Source: Pseudeuparius sepicola
Lineage: Eukaryota; Arthropoda; Insecta; Coleoptera; Anthribidae
DNA length: 64,000 nt
Assembly (NCBI GenBank): GCA_963920635.1
Contig: OY987298.1
Span: forward strand, 3,348,001 to 3,412,000
Direction of reading: 5' to 3'
Position 1 is the first letter of the stretch; the number at the start of each line of letters is the position of its first letter. The notes beneath the pieces are model-generated. The model ran no database searches. It was given only the letters and a program-made list of their open reading frames with translations, and was not told where the DNA came from. The position numbers were made by a program, and so were the translations under genes. This document shows positions 46,287 through 55,745 of this stretch, piece after piece.

Positions 46287-49200
46287 ATAATATTTCAAAA
46301 GCCACCAAACTTCCATTTTTCTATCTCCCTTATTCTAATCTTAAAGTATTAATAGATTCTGGTGGATCCGATACTGTAATAACTCCCGAAGCTGCACAAA
46401 ATTTCGATCCAAAATATCAATTTTTTGAACCCTTTACTCTTATTTCTATGAAAACTCCTAAAACCTACTCCGAAAACCTTTATTTTCCCGTTTTTAACGA
46501 AATTGGCATTGATCAACCGTTTATAGTTAGAATTGCCGACTGGCACAACGATTTCGATATTCTTTTAGGTACTGGTGAACTCGACCAATTAGGTGCAAAT
46601 ATAGATTATGAAACTCATATATTTTCTATTCGTAAATTAGGCGTTTCCGTTCCATTTGAAGTTATATATCGTTCGAATAATCGACTCCGTATCCCAGTAA
46701 ATATCAATAATGGTGAAGTTGTACTCCCAGAAATTACCCTTGATAACCAAACTGTACTCCCAATTTCAATACACCATGCCAATGATGGGTTTGTAGAAAT
46801 ACCACAACCAGAAAATTTAAATATTGACTTCCCTGAACCAATATCTGTTTATCCACTATCCGATTTTGAAGAATTATCACCTCCCTTCTCCAATAACTCA
46901 TTTGATCCCAACTCTATTCGAACAAAACATCTGAATTCCGAAGAAAAGCAAAAAATTCTTGATCTATGTCATAAATTTAAAGATATTTTTTACAATGAAT
47001 CATCTGATCTGTCATTTACTAGTTCTGTCAAACACGAAATCCGCACAAAAGACGAAACTCCTATTTTTTCCCGTTCTTTCCGACATCCTAAAGTCATGCA
47101 AAGCGAAATTTCTTCCCAAATTGATAAACTCTTAGAACAAAATATAATCCGACCTTCAATTTCCCCTTATTCTTCGCCCGTTTGGATCGTTCCAAAGAAA
47201 ATGGATGCATCCGGTAAACGCAAGTTTCGCATGGTTATAGACTATCGCAAACTAAACGATAATACGGTTGAAGACAAATATCCCCTTCCCCGCATCGACG
47301 AAATACTTGACAATTTAGGCAAATGCACATACTTCACAACCCTCGACTTAGCCCAAGGTTTTCACCAAATTGAAGTACACCCCAACTCCGTTGAAAAAAC
47401 CGCCTTCACAGTTCCCAATGGCCACTTCGAATATACAAGAATGCCGTTTGGTCTAAAAAACGCCCCAGCGACCTTCCAACGCATGATGGATAAAATTCTA
47501 AGAGAATACCTTTACAAATCATGTTTTGTCTATATGGATGACGTCATTATATTTTCCAAATCTTTACAAGAACATCTTATACATATAAAATCCATTTTTC
47601 AAAAATTCCGTGAAGTAAACCTAAAAATTCAACTCGACAAATCTGAATTCCTAAACAAAGAAGTAGCTTTCCTTGGCCACGTGATTACTCCCGAAGGCAT
47701 TAAACCCAATCCAAACAAAATATCCGCAATCCAAAACTTCCCCATTCCTAAAACTACTAAGGAAATTAAAAGTTTCTTGGGACTAATAGGCTATTATCGC
47801 CGCTTCATTCCTAATTTCTCAAAAATGACAACACCCATGACACGTTGTTTACGAAAAGACACCAAAATTGAAATTGACCACCCTCAATATATAGATTGTT
47901 TTGAAAAATGTAAATCCGCTCTAAGTAACTCCCCAATTCTCCAATACCCTGACTTTTCTCTACCTTTTACACTAACTACTGACGCCTCTAACGTTGCTAT
48001 TGGCTCTGTCCTATCCCAAAAAGGAAAACCAATCGCTTACTACTCCCGCACCCTTATTACCGCAGAACGAAACTACTCCACAATCGAGAAAGAACTCCTT
48101 GCAATCATAGAATCCTGTAAACATTTCCGGCCCTATCTTTTTGGTGTAAAATTCACCATAGAAACCGATCACAACCCCTTAGTCTGGCTCTATAAAATTA
48201 AGGAACCCCATTCTCGTCTCGCCCGGTGGAAACTCAAATTAGAAGAATATAATTTTGAAATTGTATATCGCAAAGGTAAAGAAAATTTTGTAGCCGACGC
48301 TCTTTCCCGTATCGAACTCAATATGCATGAATTAGACTCGATCTGTGTAAATCCTCCCTCACATGACGATGACTTTAATATTGACGACTTTATTAACGAA
48401 ACTTATGAAAAACAAACTGGACTATCCACACAACACTCCACACACGAAAACCCTATTGCAACTATTCCATTTTCCGAAGAACCCATTAATTATTTTCCTA
48501 ATCAAATTATCTTAAAATTTGGAAACAAACATGACGTTCAATACATCCTTAAATTCAAAAGTAAACACCAATATTACGTAACTCTTACTGAAAAAGATTG
48601 GAAAACTGACATTAAAAACACTCTCCATTCTATAATATCTCCTAATCAACGCTACCATATCCTCACAGAACAAACGGATATCCAAAAATTTATATCTGAA
48701 TATGTCCGCAATACTTTTAATGAAACCGTTCGTATCTCTTTCTGCTCTAAACAAACTCAAGACATAGAGAATCCCGATAAACAACTTCAATGTGTTCAAG
48801 ATTACCACAAGCAAAATCATAATGGCATACTCGAAACTCTCAATCACTTAAAACTCCATTATTATTGGCCAAATATGCGCACTACGATTTCCGATTATAT
48901 TAATAAATGCGATATATGCCTCCGAAATAAATATGAAAGACACCCTTATAAACTTCCCTTCAAAGGCCCCCTATTAGGACAAAAACCTTTTGATATTATC
49001 CACATAGACACCTTTTGCTGTAATCGTCAAAGTTTTCTAACAATCATAGATTCATTTTCCAAATACGCTCAAGTTTACAATATACAAGACAAAATGAATA
49101 TATCCATTCTCAGCAAATTACGTCATTACTTTTCTCATCACAATTATCCGCGCAAAATTGTCTGTGACGAAGGAACTGAATTTTCCAATAATCTCTTTAA

Positions 49201-49840
49201 AGAATTTTGTAAACTCCACAAAATAGAACTCCATTTTACCACAGTTAATAATCCTAACTCTAACAGTCCTATCGAACGATTCCATTCCACATTTACAGAA
49301 AAACTGCGCGTTATGCAAGATGAACGACCTAGAGAATATTTCCAAGACCTAATCACCCACTGTGTCCTTATTTATAACCAATCCATCCACTCAGCTACTG
49401 GCTACTCCCCTTTCTCAATCCTCTACGGCCCCTATATCGAAGAAATACAATTCGACGACGACTTACCTATTTATGAAAAATATAATCAACGACATAAAGA
49501 TGAACTCCGCCCTTTTATTGATTCCCTTTACACTAAACTTCACGAAAAAGAAACCCGCATTTTAGAAAACCGCAACAAAAATCTACCAGATCCCACTCCT
49601 ACTCCAGAACAAGGACAAACCGTGTACCTTTCCAAAAACACTCGTAACAAACTCGACGCACCCTATATACCCGCTACTGTTACCTCTACTGACAATACAA
49701 AAATTAAAGTCTTAACTACTAAGAATAAACCCACTAACTCTCATCCTAGAAAAATCAAACGCTTACGCAAACCTCCCTTGTTACAGAAACACCCTCCTAA
49801 TAACCAACTGCCTGGCCCTTCAAGTGCACCCGATCCCTAA
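46232..49840 (+). CDS. pol: Errantivirus Pol (protease, RT, RNase H, integrase)
   Basis: Expressed by -1 frameshift from gag at 46232; the first ATG in the frame (46193) lies upstream inside gag and need not be used. Positions counted from 46193: aspartic protease LIDSGGSDT at about 54-62; RT with FTTLDLAQGFHQIEV, MPFGLKNAPATFQRMM and catalytic YMDD at about 447-450; RNase H TTDASNVAIGSVL through VADALSR; integrase HHCC finger (YH, NH, CDICLRNK) and catalytic Asp 939, Asp 992 and Glu 1028, a D-35-E spacing. The frame is uninterrupted. It ends with a basic C-terminal region, overlapping the env exon by about 50 bases. Confidence 0.95.
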   Translation, partial: KFSRTSLGISSQSRIIELNNISKATKLPFFYLPYSNLKVLIDSGGSDTVITPEAAQNFDPKYQFFEPFTLISMKTPKTYSENLYFPVFNEIGIDQPFIVRIADWHNDFDILLGTGELDQLGANIDYETHIFSIRKLGVSVPFEVIYRSNNRLRIPVNINNGEVVLPEITLDNQTVLPISIHHANDGFVEIPQPENLNIDFPEPISVYPLSDFEELSPPFSNNSFDPNSIRTKHLNSEEKQKILDLCHKFKDIFYNESSDLSFTSSVKHEIRTKDETPIFSRSFRHPKVMQSEISSQIDKLLEQNIIRPSISPYSSPVWIVPKKMDASGKRKFRMVIDYRKLNDNTVEDKYPLPRIDEILDNLGKCTYFTTLDLAQGFHQIEVHPNSVEKTAFTVPNGHFEYTRMPFGLKNAPATFQRMMDKILREYLYKSCFVYMDDVIIFSKSLQEHLIHIKSIFQKFREVNLKIQLDKSEFLNKEVAFLGHVITPEGIKPNPNKISAIQNFPIPKTTKEIKSFLGLIGYYRRFIPNFSKMTTPMTRCLRKDTKIEIDHPQYIDCFEKCKSALSNSPILQYPDFSLPFTLTTDASNVAIGSVLSQKGKPIAYYSRTLITAERNYSTIEKELLAIIESCKHFRPYLFGVKFTIETDHNPLVWLYKIKEPHSRLARWKLKLEEYNFEIVYRKGKENFVADALSRIELNMHELDSICVNPPSHDDDFNIDDFINETYEKQTGLSTQHSTHENPIATIPFSEEPINYFPNQIILKFGNKHDVQYILKFKSKHQYYVTLTEKDWKTDIKNTLHSIISPNQRYHILTEQTDIQKFISEYVRNTFNETVRISFCSKQTQDIENPDKQLQCVQDYHKQNHNGILETLNHLKLHYYWPNMRTTISDYINKCDICLRNKYERHPYKLPFKGPLLGQKPFDIIHIDTFCCNRQSFLTIIDSFSKYAQVYNIQDKMNISILSKLRHYFSHHNYPRKIVCDEGTEFSNNLFKEFCKLHKIELHFTTVNNPNSNSPIERFHSTFTEKLRVMQDERPREYFQDLITHCVLIYNQSIHSATGYSPFSILYGPYIEEIQFDDDLPIYEKYNQRHKDELRPFIDSLYTKLHEKETRILENRNKNLPDPTPTPEQGQTVYLSKNTRNKLDAPYIPATVTSTDNTKIKVLTTKNKPTNSHPRKIKRLRKPPLLQKHPPNNQLPGPSSAPDP
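49771..49786 (+). promoter_or_regulatory. Splice acceptor for env mRNA
   Basis: ACCTCCCTTGTTACAG, a pyrimidine-rich acceptor, lies 54 bases before the end of pol. The env frame is open from the upstream stop at 49713, so an exon starting at 49787 reads straight into Env. Confidence 0.65.
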
Positions 49841-51296
49841 TAATGGATACTATCAAGAATTGGTAGGCCAAGCACAATTATTTGACCACTTTCACCGTCA
49901 CATACTTACTTTCAACTTAAGCACTATAGATAATACCCTTAAACTTTACCCCGTTAATTTAGTTCTTTTTAATACTTCAACGACTTCGTCTTATTACAAA
50001 ATGTTTAATCAATATCAACTGCTTTATCATGAAACTCTTGACAATTTTCATAAACTAATTCGCCCTAGACAGAAACGTGGAATTATGAACTATATAGGTA
50101 CTTTCATTAAATCAATCACAGGTAATCTCGACGAGAATGATCGTATATTTTTGGAAAAACATATTCAAGCTATCGAAAACAAGCAATCTCAAATTATTGG
50201 CACCCTCAATAACTCTACAACTTATGCCTCACAAACAATAAAACGATATAACATGTTAGTTGAAACTATTAATAATAACACAGTTAAAATTGCACAAGAT
50301 ATTAATCTCCTCAGCGACGAATTTGACAAATATCTCTCACTTCATAGCGAAATACTTAATCTCGATCGTTTAAATCAATTCCTTCAAAAATTACTTCGAA
50401 CTATTAATTTAGCTGCATTGCAACAGTCGAACATTGAACTCTTTTCTCTCTCTGAAATTATTAAACTAGAAAATCAACTCAAATCAATCTATAATAAAGC
50501 CTCTCTCTTATCCGATAACATGCACCCTTTTGAACTAATCGAAACTGCTCAAAGTACAATAATCTCTACAGAAAGTCAGACACTCATTATCCTAAAAATT
50601 CCTATCCTTGATGAACTTGTATTCCCACTCTACCAAGTTTACCCAATCCATAACAAAGAAGATATCGTTTTGGTACCCCCTGCTGTTTACTATGGGAATA
50701 ATCGTTGGTATTCCACATGCACACCTACAGAAAAAAAAATCACCTGTCAAACTATGTCAACAACCAGATGTCAACTGCCCACATTAGAAAACTGCACCAC
50801 TGCCATTCTCCTGCAACCGATCATACATCAAACTAAGAGAAGCCTCATTGCCAGCACAAATCACCCACTCCGTATCACCGAAAAATGTTCAAAAACAGAA
50901 AAAATCATAAAGCAACCAGCAATCATCCAATCACCCTGTCCAATTCAAATTGAAAATCAATGGTATACCGCCACGCAAGAAGAAGCCGAAATCCCAGCCA
51001 TCGTTCCTGTCAAAATTAATCCCAAGTATCGTCTACAACTAAATCATTTACAGTCTCTTCAAGAAACACCGCAATTGTCGGCTATCCAACCCATACACCT
51101 AGATCCAGTCGTCATCTCCACAACAACCTGGTCAGCCACACTTCTTATCATCACTCTAATGTGTGTCATCATCTACTTCATCCTAAGAAAACGAAAAAGA
51201 CTCCAAACACTCTTTTTCAAACCAAGAATATCACTCTCAGAACTCCAAGAACTTCAACAACTCAACAAGAAGCCCGAGGACGAACTTCCATCCTAA
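49787..51296 (+). CDS. env: Errantivirus envelope glycoprotein (exon 2)
   Basis: The frame runs to the TAA at 51294. There is no ATG near the start (the in-frame codon at 49824 is GTG; the first ATG is ~60 codons in), consistent with a spliced first exon. Counting from 49824: a furin-type site RQKR at about 82-85, followed by a Gly-spaced fusion-peptide-like segment; a long helical region to ~230; a Cys-containing ectodomain (about 295-380); a transmembrane helix at about 444-465 and a ~25-residue tail. This is the layout of the baculovirus F/errantivirus envelope family. The surface part before the furin site is short. It appears intact. Confidence 0.9.
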
Positions 51297-51305
51297 GGGG
51301 GGAAG
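51295..51305 (+). other. Polypurine tract
   Basis: AAGGGGGGAAG lies directly before the 3' LTR and overlaps the env stop codon; it would prime plus-strand DNA synthesis. Confidence 0.85.
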
Positions 51306-51498
51306 AGTTATGTTCATCGACCCCACAGCACACCGACCTGGACGAAAACCCCGAATCAGCGGAATCAGCTTTTTTCGTACACCGCATTTCCAATTTATAT
51401 AAATATCGCGACCGCAATTAATCGATCAGTAATAGTTTATACCCTACGTTCAATAAACCTTTTTAAAAAACGAAGATTTTCGACCCCGGAACATAACT
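51306..51498 (+). repeat. Errantivirus 3' LTR
   Basis: 193 bp, identical to the 5' LTR except for one extra A in the run after CCTTTTT. It is followed by the CTCC target duplicate. Confidence 0.95.
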
Positions 51499-51670
51499 CT
51501 CCAAAACATAAGGGAGAGCAGGTAGGAAAATCATGGCCCATCTCTCTCGATTTTATGGCCGTCTTCGCCTTTACATTCTGCCCTTACTATACATGCGGGG
51601 AACTTGTTACAATAATTTTATGATATTTATAAAGGTCTTGATATTCTCACAGCTCAATTTATAAAAAATG

Positions 51671-51716
51671 GGCGACCGGTTTCGTGATTTTCAAAAATTA
51701 ATCACATCTTCAGGCC
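51671..51716 (-). ncRNA. Hammerhead ribozyme motif, minus-oriented Penelope copy
   Basis: Minus strand: GGC (stem I), CTGAAGA core, GTGAT...ATCAC (stem II), GAAA, self-pairing ACCGGT (stem III), cleavage triplet GTC, GCC (stem I). All core positions fit CUGANGA...GAAA. One unpaired U sits before stem II. Minimal hammerheads of this form are known in Penelope-like elements. Confidence 0.75.
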
Positions 51717-52027
51717 AAGACTACAACACAGAAATGTAAATAAGTTAAATAAGTTAAACAAAATACAAACAAATGACTTACGCAGCCATAATGGCATTGT
51801 ACATTCAAAACTATATGTCATAAGGTAAATTTAAAAGTAGAAAAGAGGGGCAAACATTATACAAACAAATTATTTGTTAACAAACAGGACCAGGGTATAA
51901 AATAATAATGAACCAGTAAGTGCACAAATCCAAAAAATTAGAAAAAACTGCGTAGGAAAGCCAGGAATTCGCTATTGTTAGAGTAAACAGCCATTCAAAT
52001 TGGCCAACTAGATCGCTATAATAGCTA

Positions 52028-52588
52028 TCAGTGGAAAAGGTAATTAAATGTCTTAGATGATTCAAAATCAATTTGAGCATTTAAAACACTACATATCTCA
52101 AGTAATTCTAAATTATTCAAAATATAACCTTTATTAGCAATATGTAAAATTGGGATATCTGTCGTTTGATTAAAAGTATGTCCCGTGTCAATTAGATGGT
52201 TAGCAAAATGAGATTTTCTCGAACCAGTTTTTAAACAATTAGTATGTTCTTTTATTCTAGTTTTAAAGTTTCTGCCAGTCCTACCTATGTAAAAATTATC
52301 GCAATCTCCGCACTGTAACTTATAAATTACACTCCTATCCCGTATATTTATTTGTTCCTTATTTCTAACGAACAGGTTATGTAACGATCCAGAAGCTTTA
52401 AATGAAATTCTTAAGTGGATTTTATGTTGTTTTTTAAGCAAAAGTTTATCTATGAGTGTCGGGTTGTAATTGTTTCTAGCAGCAATCTGTTTTATTGTTA
52501 ATAATTCTTTGTTGAAGGATCCTTCTGATAAAGGCACTTTGAGGAGTCTATCCAAGTAACTAATAATAGTAACTAATAGTCTATCCAA
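52028..52588 (-). pseudogene. Penelope-like GIY-YIG protein fragment, minus copy
   Basis: The open frame begins in the linker after the reverse transcriptase (KVPLSEGSFNKELLTIKQIA) and contains the GIY-YIG nuclease signature CGDCDNFYIGRTGRNFKTRI followed by EHTNCL and HFANHLIDTGH. Compared with the plus copy it lacks about ten residues (a Cys/His-containing stretch after LEIC). It is 5'-truncated and so cannot retrotranspose by itself. Confidence 0.85.
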
Positions 52589-52623
52589 GTAACTAATACT
52601 AGTAACTAATAGTTACTTGGATA

Positions 52624-53288
52624 GACTCCTCAAAGTGCCTTTATCAGAAGGATCCTTCAACAAAGAATTATTAACAATAAAACAGATTGCTGCTAGAAAC
52701 AATTACAACCCGACACACATAGATAAACTTTTGCTTAAAAAACAACATAAAATCGACTTAAACAATTCTTATATCATTAACCCTTCTTAAGCTTCTTAAG
52801 CTTCAAATTTGAAATTTAGATCATTAACTTTCTTTGGCACAACTTCTTATAAATTAGCTAATATATTTAAAGAACACTTAAGAATTTCATTTAAAGCATC
52901 TGGATCGTTACATAACCTGTTCGCTAGAAATAAGGACCAAATAAATATACTGGATAGGAGTGGAGTTTATAAGTTACAGTGCGGAGATTGCGATAATTTT
53001 TACATAGGTAGGACTGGCAGAAACTTTAAAACTAGAATAAAAGAACATACTAATTGTTTAAAAACTGGTTCGAGAAAATCTCATTTTGCTAACCATCTGA
53101 TTGACACGGGACATACTTTTAATCAAACGACAGATATCCAAATTTTACACATTGCTAATAAAGGTTATATTTTGAATAATTTAGAATCACTTGAGATATG
53201 TAGACATTGTAAAACTGATTTTGATAGTGTTTTAAATGCTCAAATTGATTTTGAATCATCTAAGACATTTAATTACCTTTTCCACTGA
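52624..53288 (+). pseudogene. Penelope-like GIY-YIG protein fragment, plus copy
   Basis: The linker part (from about 52624: VPLSEGSFNKELLTIKQIAA) breaks off after KKQHKID, where foreign sequence with stops intervenes near 52750-52860. It resumes as LRISFKASGSLHNLFARNK, then CGDCDNFYIGRTGRNFKTRI and the rest of the GIY-YIG domain, including CRHCKTDFDS that the other copy lacks. It ends at 53286. Confidence 0.85.
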
Positions 53289-53598
53289 TAGCTATTATAG
53301 CGATCTAGTTGGCCAATTTGAATGGCTGTTTACTCTAACAATAGCGAATTCCTGGCTTTCCTACGCAGTTTTTCTCATTTTTTGGATTTGTGCACTTACT
53401 GGTTCATTATTATTTTATACCCTGGTCCTGTTTGTTAACAAATAATTTGTTTGTATAATGTTTGCCCCTCTTTTTCTACTTTTAAATTTACCTTATGACA
53501 TATAGTTTTGAATGAACAATGCCATTATGGCTGCGTAAGTCATTTGTTTGTATTTTGTTTAACTTATTTAACTTATTTACATTTCTGTGTTGTGTCTT

Positions 53599-53644
53599 GG
53601 CCTGAAGATGTGATAAATTTTTAAAAATCACGAAACCGGTCGCC
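53599..53644 (+). ncRNA. Hammerhead ribozyme motif, plus-oriented Penelope copy
   Basis: GGC-CTGAAGA, stem II GTGAT...ATCAC, GAAA, ACCGGT, GTC, GCC, about 310 bases downstream of the GIY-YIG stop. Same core as the minus copy; the two differ only in the stem II loop, so the paired bases are conserved. Confidence 0.75.
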
Positions 53645-53717
53645 TATTTGAAAAAATAAATTGAGCTGTGAGAATATCAAGACCTTAATTTTTATTTACC
53701 AAAAAAATAATTTTATG

Positions 53718-54043
53718 TCTTCCCTACCCCAAGCACATATCGGAGAAGCCGAGAGAAAGATTAAAAGTGGAAAGAATTTCCCTCGCAAAAATATTAATAA
53801 GTGATTTTCTGTAAGTGTGTTCCTACACTTTTTTGTTTGCGCTAGTTAAAAATATTTCTAAAGAATAGCCGACTAGAAATGCCTCTTGCCGCTTTTTTTT
53901 TAAATTACAGTTACAAGGAAGTTTTTCCAAATTTATCCGAGTTATATCTCACCGCCAAGAACATGTCGGCAACTGTTATATCTAACCGCCTACCACTATC
54001 CGAAAATGGCCCGCCCGATTTCCGATAGGTGGCACCGCAGGTA
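53718..54043. other. Intergenic DNA without recognised features
   Basis: Short unique-looking stretch between the Penelope pair and the next palindrome. No gene. Confidence 0.4.
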
Positions 54044-54045
54044 TA

Positions 54046-55453
54046 CAGTGTCGTCACATAGCATAGGGGGGAAATTTTTAATTAATGTTTTATTGTGAAA
54101 TTTAATTTTGGGGTTACTTTTTGCTAGAAAAAAGATGAAAAATGACCCACTCAAACGTGGTCATGTGACTTTCGTTATCTGCCAAAAATGACATTTTAAA
54201 AAATATATCGCTAAAAATGGATTTATTTATTAAAATATCAAAAAGTTTTACTTGAAAAAGTTGTTTATTTTTCAATTTTACGCAAGTGCACCAAATTTGA
54301 ACGCTCTAATAAGAGATTTAGTTTTTTGCCAATTTTTAATAAGTTATGAAATTTCTGAAAAATTTAAAATCTTGTAACTTAGTAAAAACTTTTTTATATC
54401 ACTAGCTTTATCATTCTATTAACTTTTTATTACTAATTACCGAGAAGAATAGGCTTTTTTTGTTATGTTTGCTACAAAGCTGACATACCTACCGTCTAGC
54501 ATTTAGGGTATAAATTTAGTTACATTACGTTTTCCAGTTGTAAGTTGATGCCAAAATAATAATAAATTAAATTACCATCAAACTATTTTACGTATCCAAG
54601 CAAAATTCTTGACTTTTATAGAACAAATAATAATTACTTTTTAGTTTAATTTCGCATTAATCGATATTGATGAGTAGGCCATGGAGAGAATTGAAGCAAT
54701 TGTTTTTATTTGACAGCCTAATAATTAATACTCTTGAAACGGATAATGCTAAAAACAATTGCCTCAATTCTCTTCATGGCTTACTCATCAATATTCATTA
54801 ATGCGAAATTAAACTTAAAGGTAATAATAATTATTTGTTCCATAAAAGTCAAGAATTTTGCTTAGATACGTAAAATAGTTTGAAGATAATTTAATTTATT
54901 ATTATTTTGGCATCAATTTAGAACTGGAAAACGTAATGTAACTAAATTTATACCCTAAATGCTAGATGGTAGGTACCTACATCAACTTTGCAGCAAACAT
55001 ACTTTCAAAGGGTTAATATCATTTTCTTTTAAAAAATACCTATTTTTATTGTTAATTAGTAATGAAAAGTTAATAGAATGATAAAGCTAGTGATGTAAAA
55101 AGTTTTTACGAAATTACAAGTTTTTAAAAGTTTCAGAAATTTCATAATTATTAAAAATTGGCAAAAAACTAAATCTTTTATTAGAGCGTTCAAATTTGGT
55201 ACACTTACGTAAAATTGAAGAAGAAATAACTTTTCCAAGTAAAACCTTTTGATATTTTAACAAATTAACCCACTTTTTACGATATATTTTTTGAAATATC
55301 ACTTTTGACGGATAACGAAAGTCACATGACCACGTTTGAGTGGGTGATTTTTCATCTTTTTTTCGAGCAAAAGGTAACCCCAAAATTAAATTTTAAAATA
55401 AAACATTAATTAAAAATTTCCCTTCTATGCTGCGAACTTTTTGGAGGACACTG
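54046..55453. mobile_element. 1.4-kb palindromic element, CAGTGTC ends
   Basis: TA-CAGTGTC at the left and GACACTG-TA at the right; arms of about 660 bp match closely (GAAAGTCACATGACCACG, ATTAACTTTTCATTAC) and meet near 54735. The right end GGAGGACACTG also occurs alone at 29430-29443. Within the arms are no real genes. Confidence 0.85.
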
Positions 55454-55745
55454 TATATCTAACCGCCGGACCCAAGTTCTCGGGCAATTATAGATTGGCC
55501 GCCCGGTCCGTCTGGTGTCTTCCCCCTGTCTAGTAAGCAGATTTGACTGATATTTTTATTTTGCTTTGCTACTGCTGTAACATTCTTTACTGATCTTGAA
55601 CGTGGCATTATTAGTTTTTTTTTTAAATAATAAAAGACGAACAAATTCTGAAATTTGTGGCATATAGTAGGTACCTTCAATTTTGCACAAAGGCCTAAAA
55701 TTACATTCTAAAAACTTGAGGGTACTTTTTTGAAATTGCCGCAGT

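Larger units (their letters stand above)
44667..51498 (+). mobile_element. Complete errantivirus (gypsy-type endogenous retrovirus of insects)
   Basis: A 6832-bp element with 192/193-bp LTRs, primer site, gag, pol, env, polypurine tract and an exact 4-bp target duplication, CTCC (44663-44666 and 51499-51502). LTR ends are AGTTATGTTC...GAACATAACT, as usual for errantiviruses. The LTRs differ only in one A of a homopolymer and no frame is broken, so insertion was recent. It lies in the transposase gene of the 43351-51585 element, in opposite orientation. Confidence 0.96.
43351..51585 (-). mobile_element. Tc1/mariner-like element with very long D-E spacing, split by an errantivirus
   Basis: Inverted ends: GTAAGGGCAGAATGTAAAGG at 43351 and its complement CCTTTACATTCTGCCCTTAC ending at 51585, each next to TA. 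Without the errantivirus (44667-51498 plus one target copy) the element is about 1.4 kb. It encodes part of a transposase on the minus strand (44580-43879). The 5' part of the gene is largely missing, so the element was already internally deleted before the retroviral insertion. Confidence 0.85.
51623..53705. mobile_element. Two head-to-head Penelope-like 3' ends with 12-bp target duplication
   Basis: A minus-oriented copy (about 51633-52595) and a plus-oriented copy (about 52600-53692) are reverse complements meeting near 52600 in a short TAACTAATAGT-rich junction. Each holds a GIY-YIG coding region and, downstream, a hammerhead motif. AATAATTTTATG flanks the pair at 51611-51622 and 53706-53717, suggesting a single insertion. 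Both copies lack the reverse transcriptase. Confidence 0.85.

Noticed and set aside
48512..48847. Open frames antisense to pol and env
   Set aside because: They are shadows of the intact errantivirus frames and have no domains.
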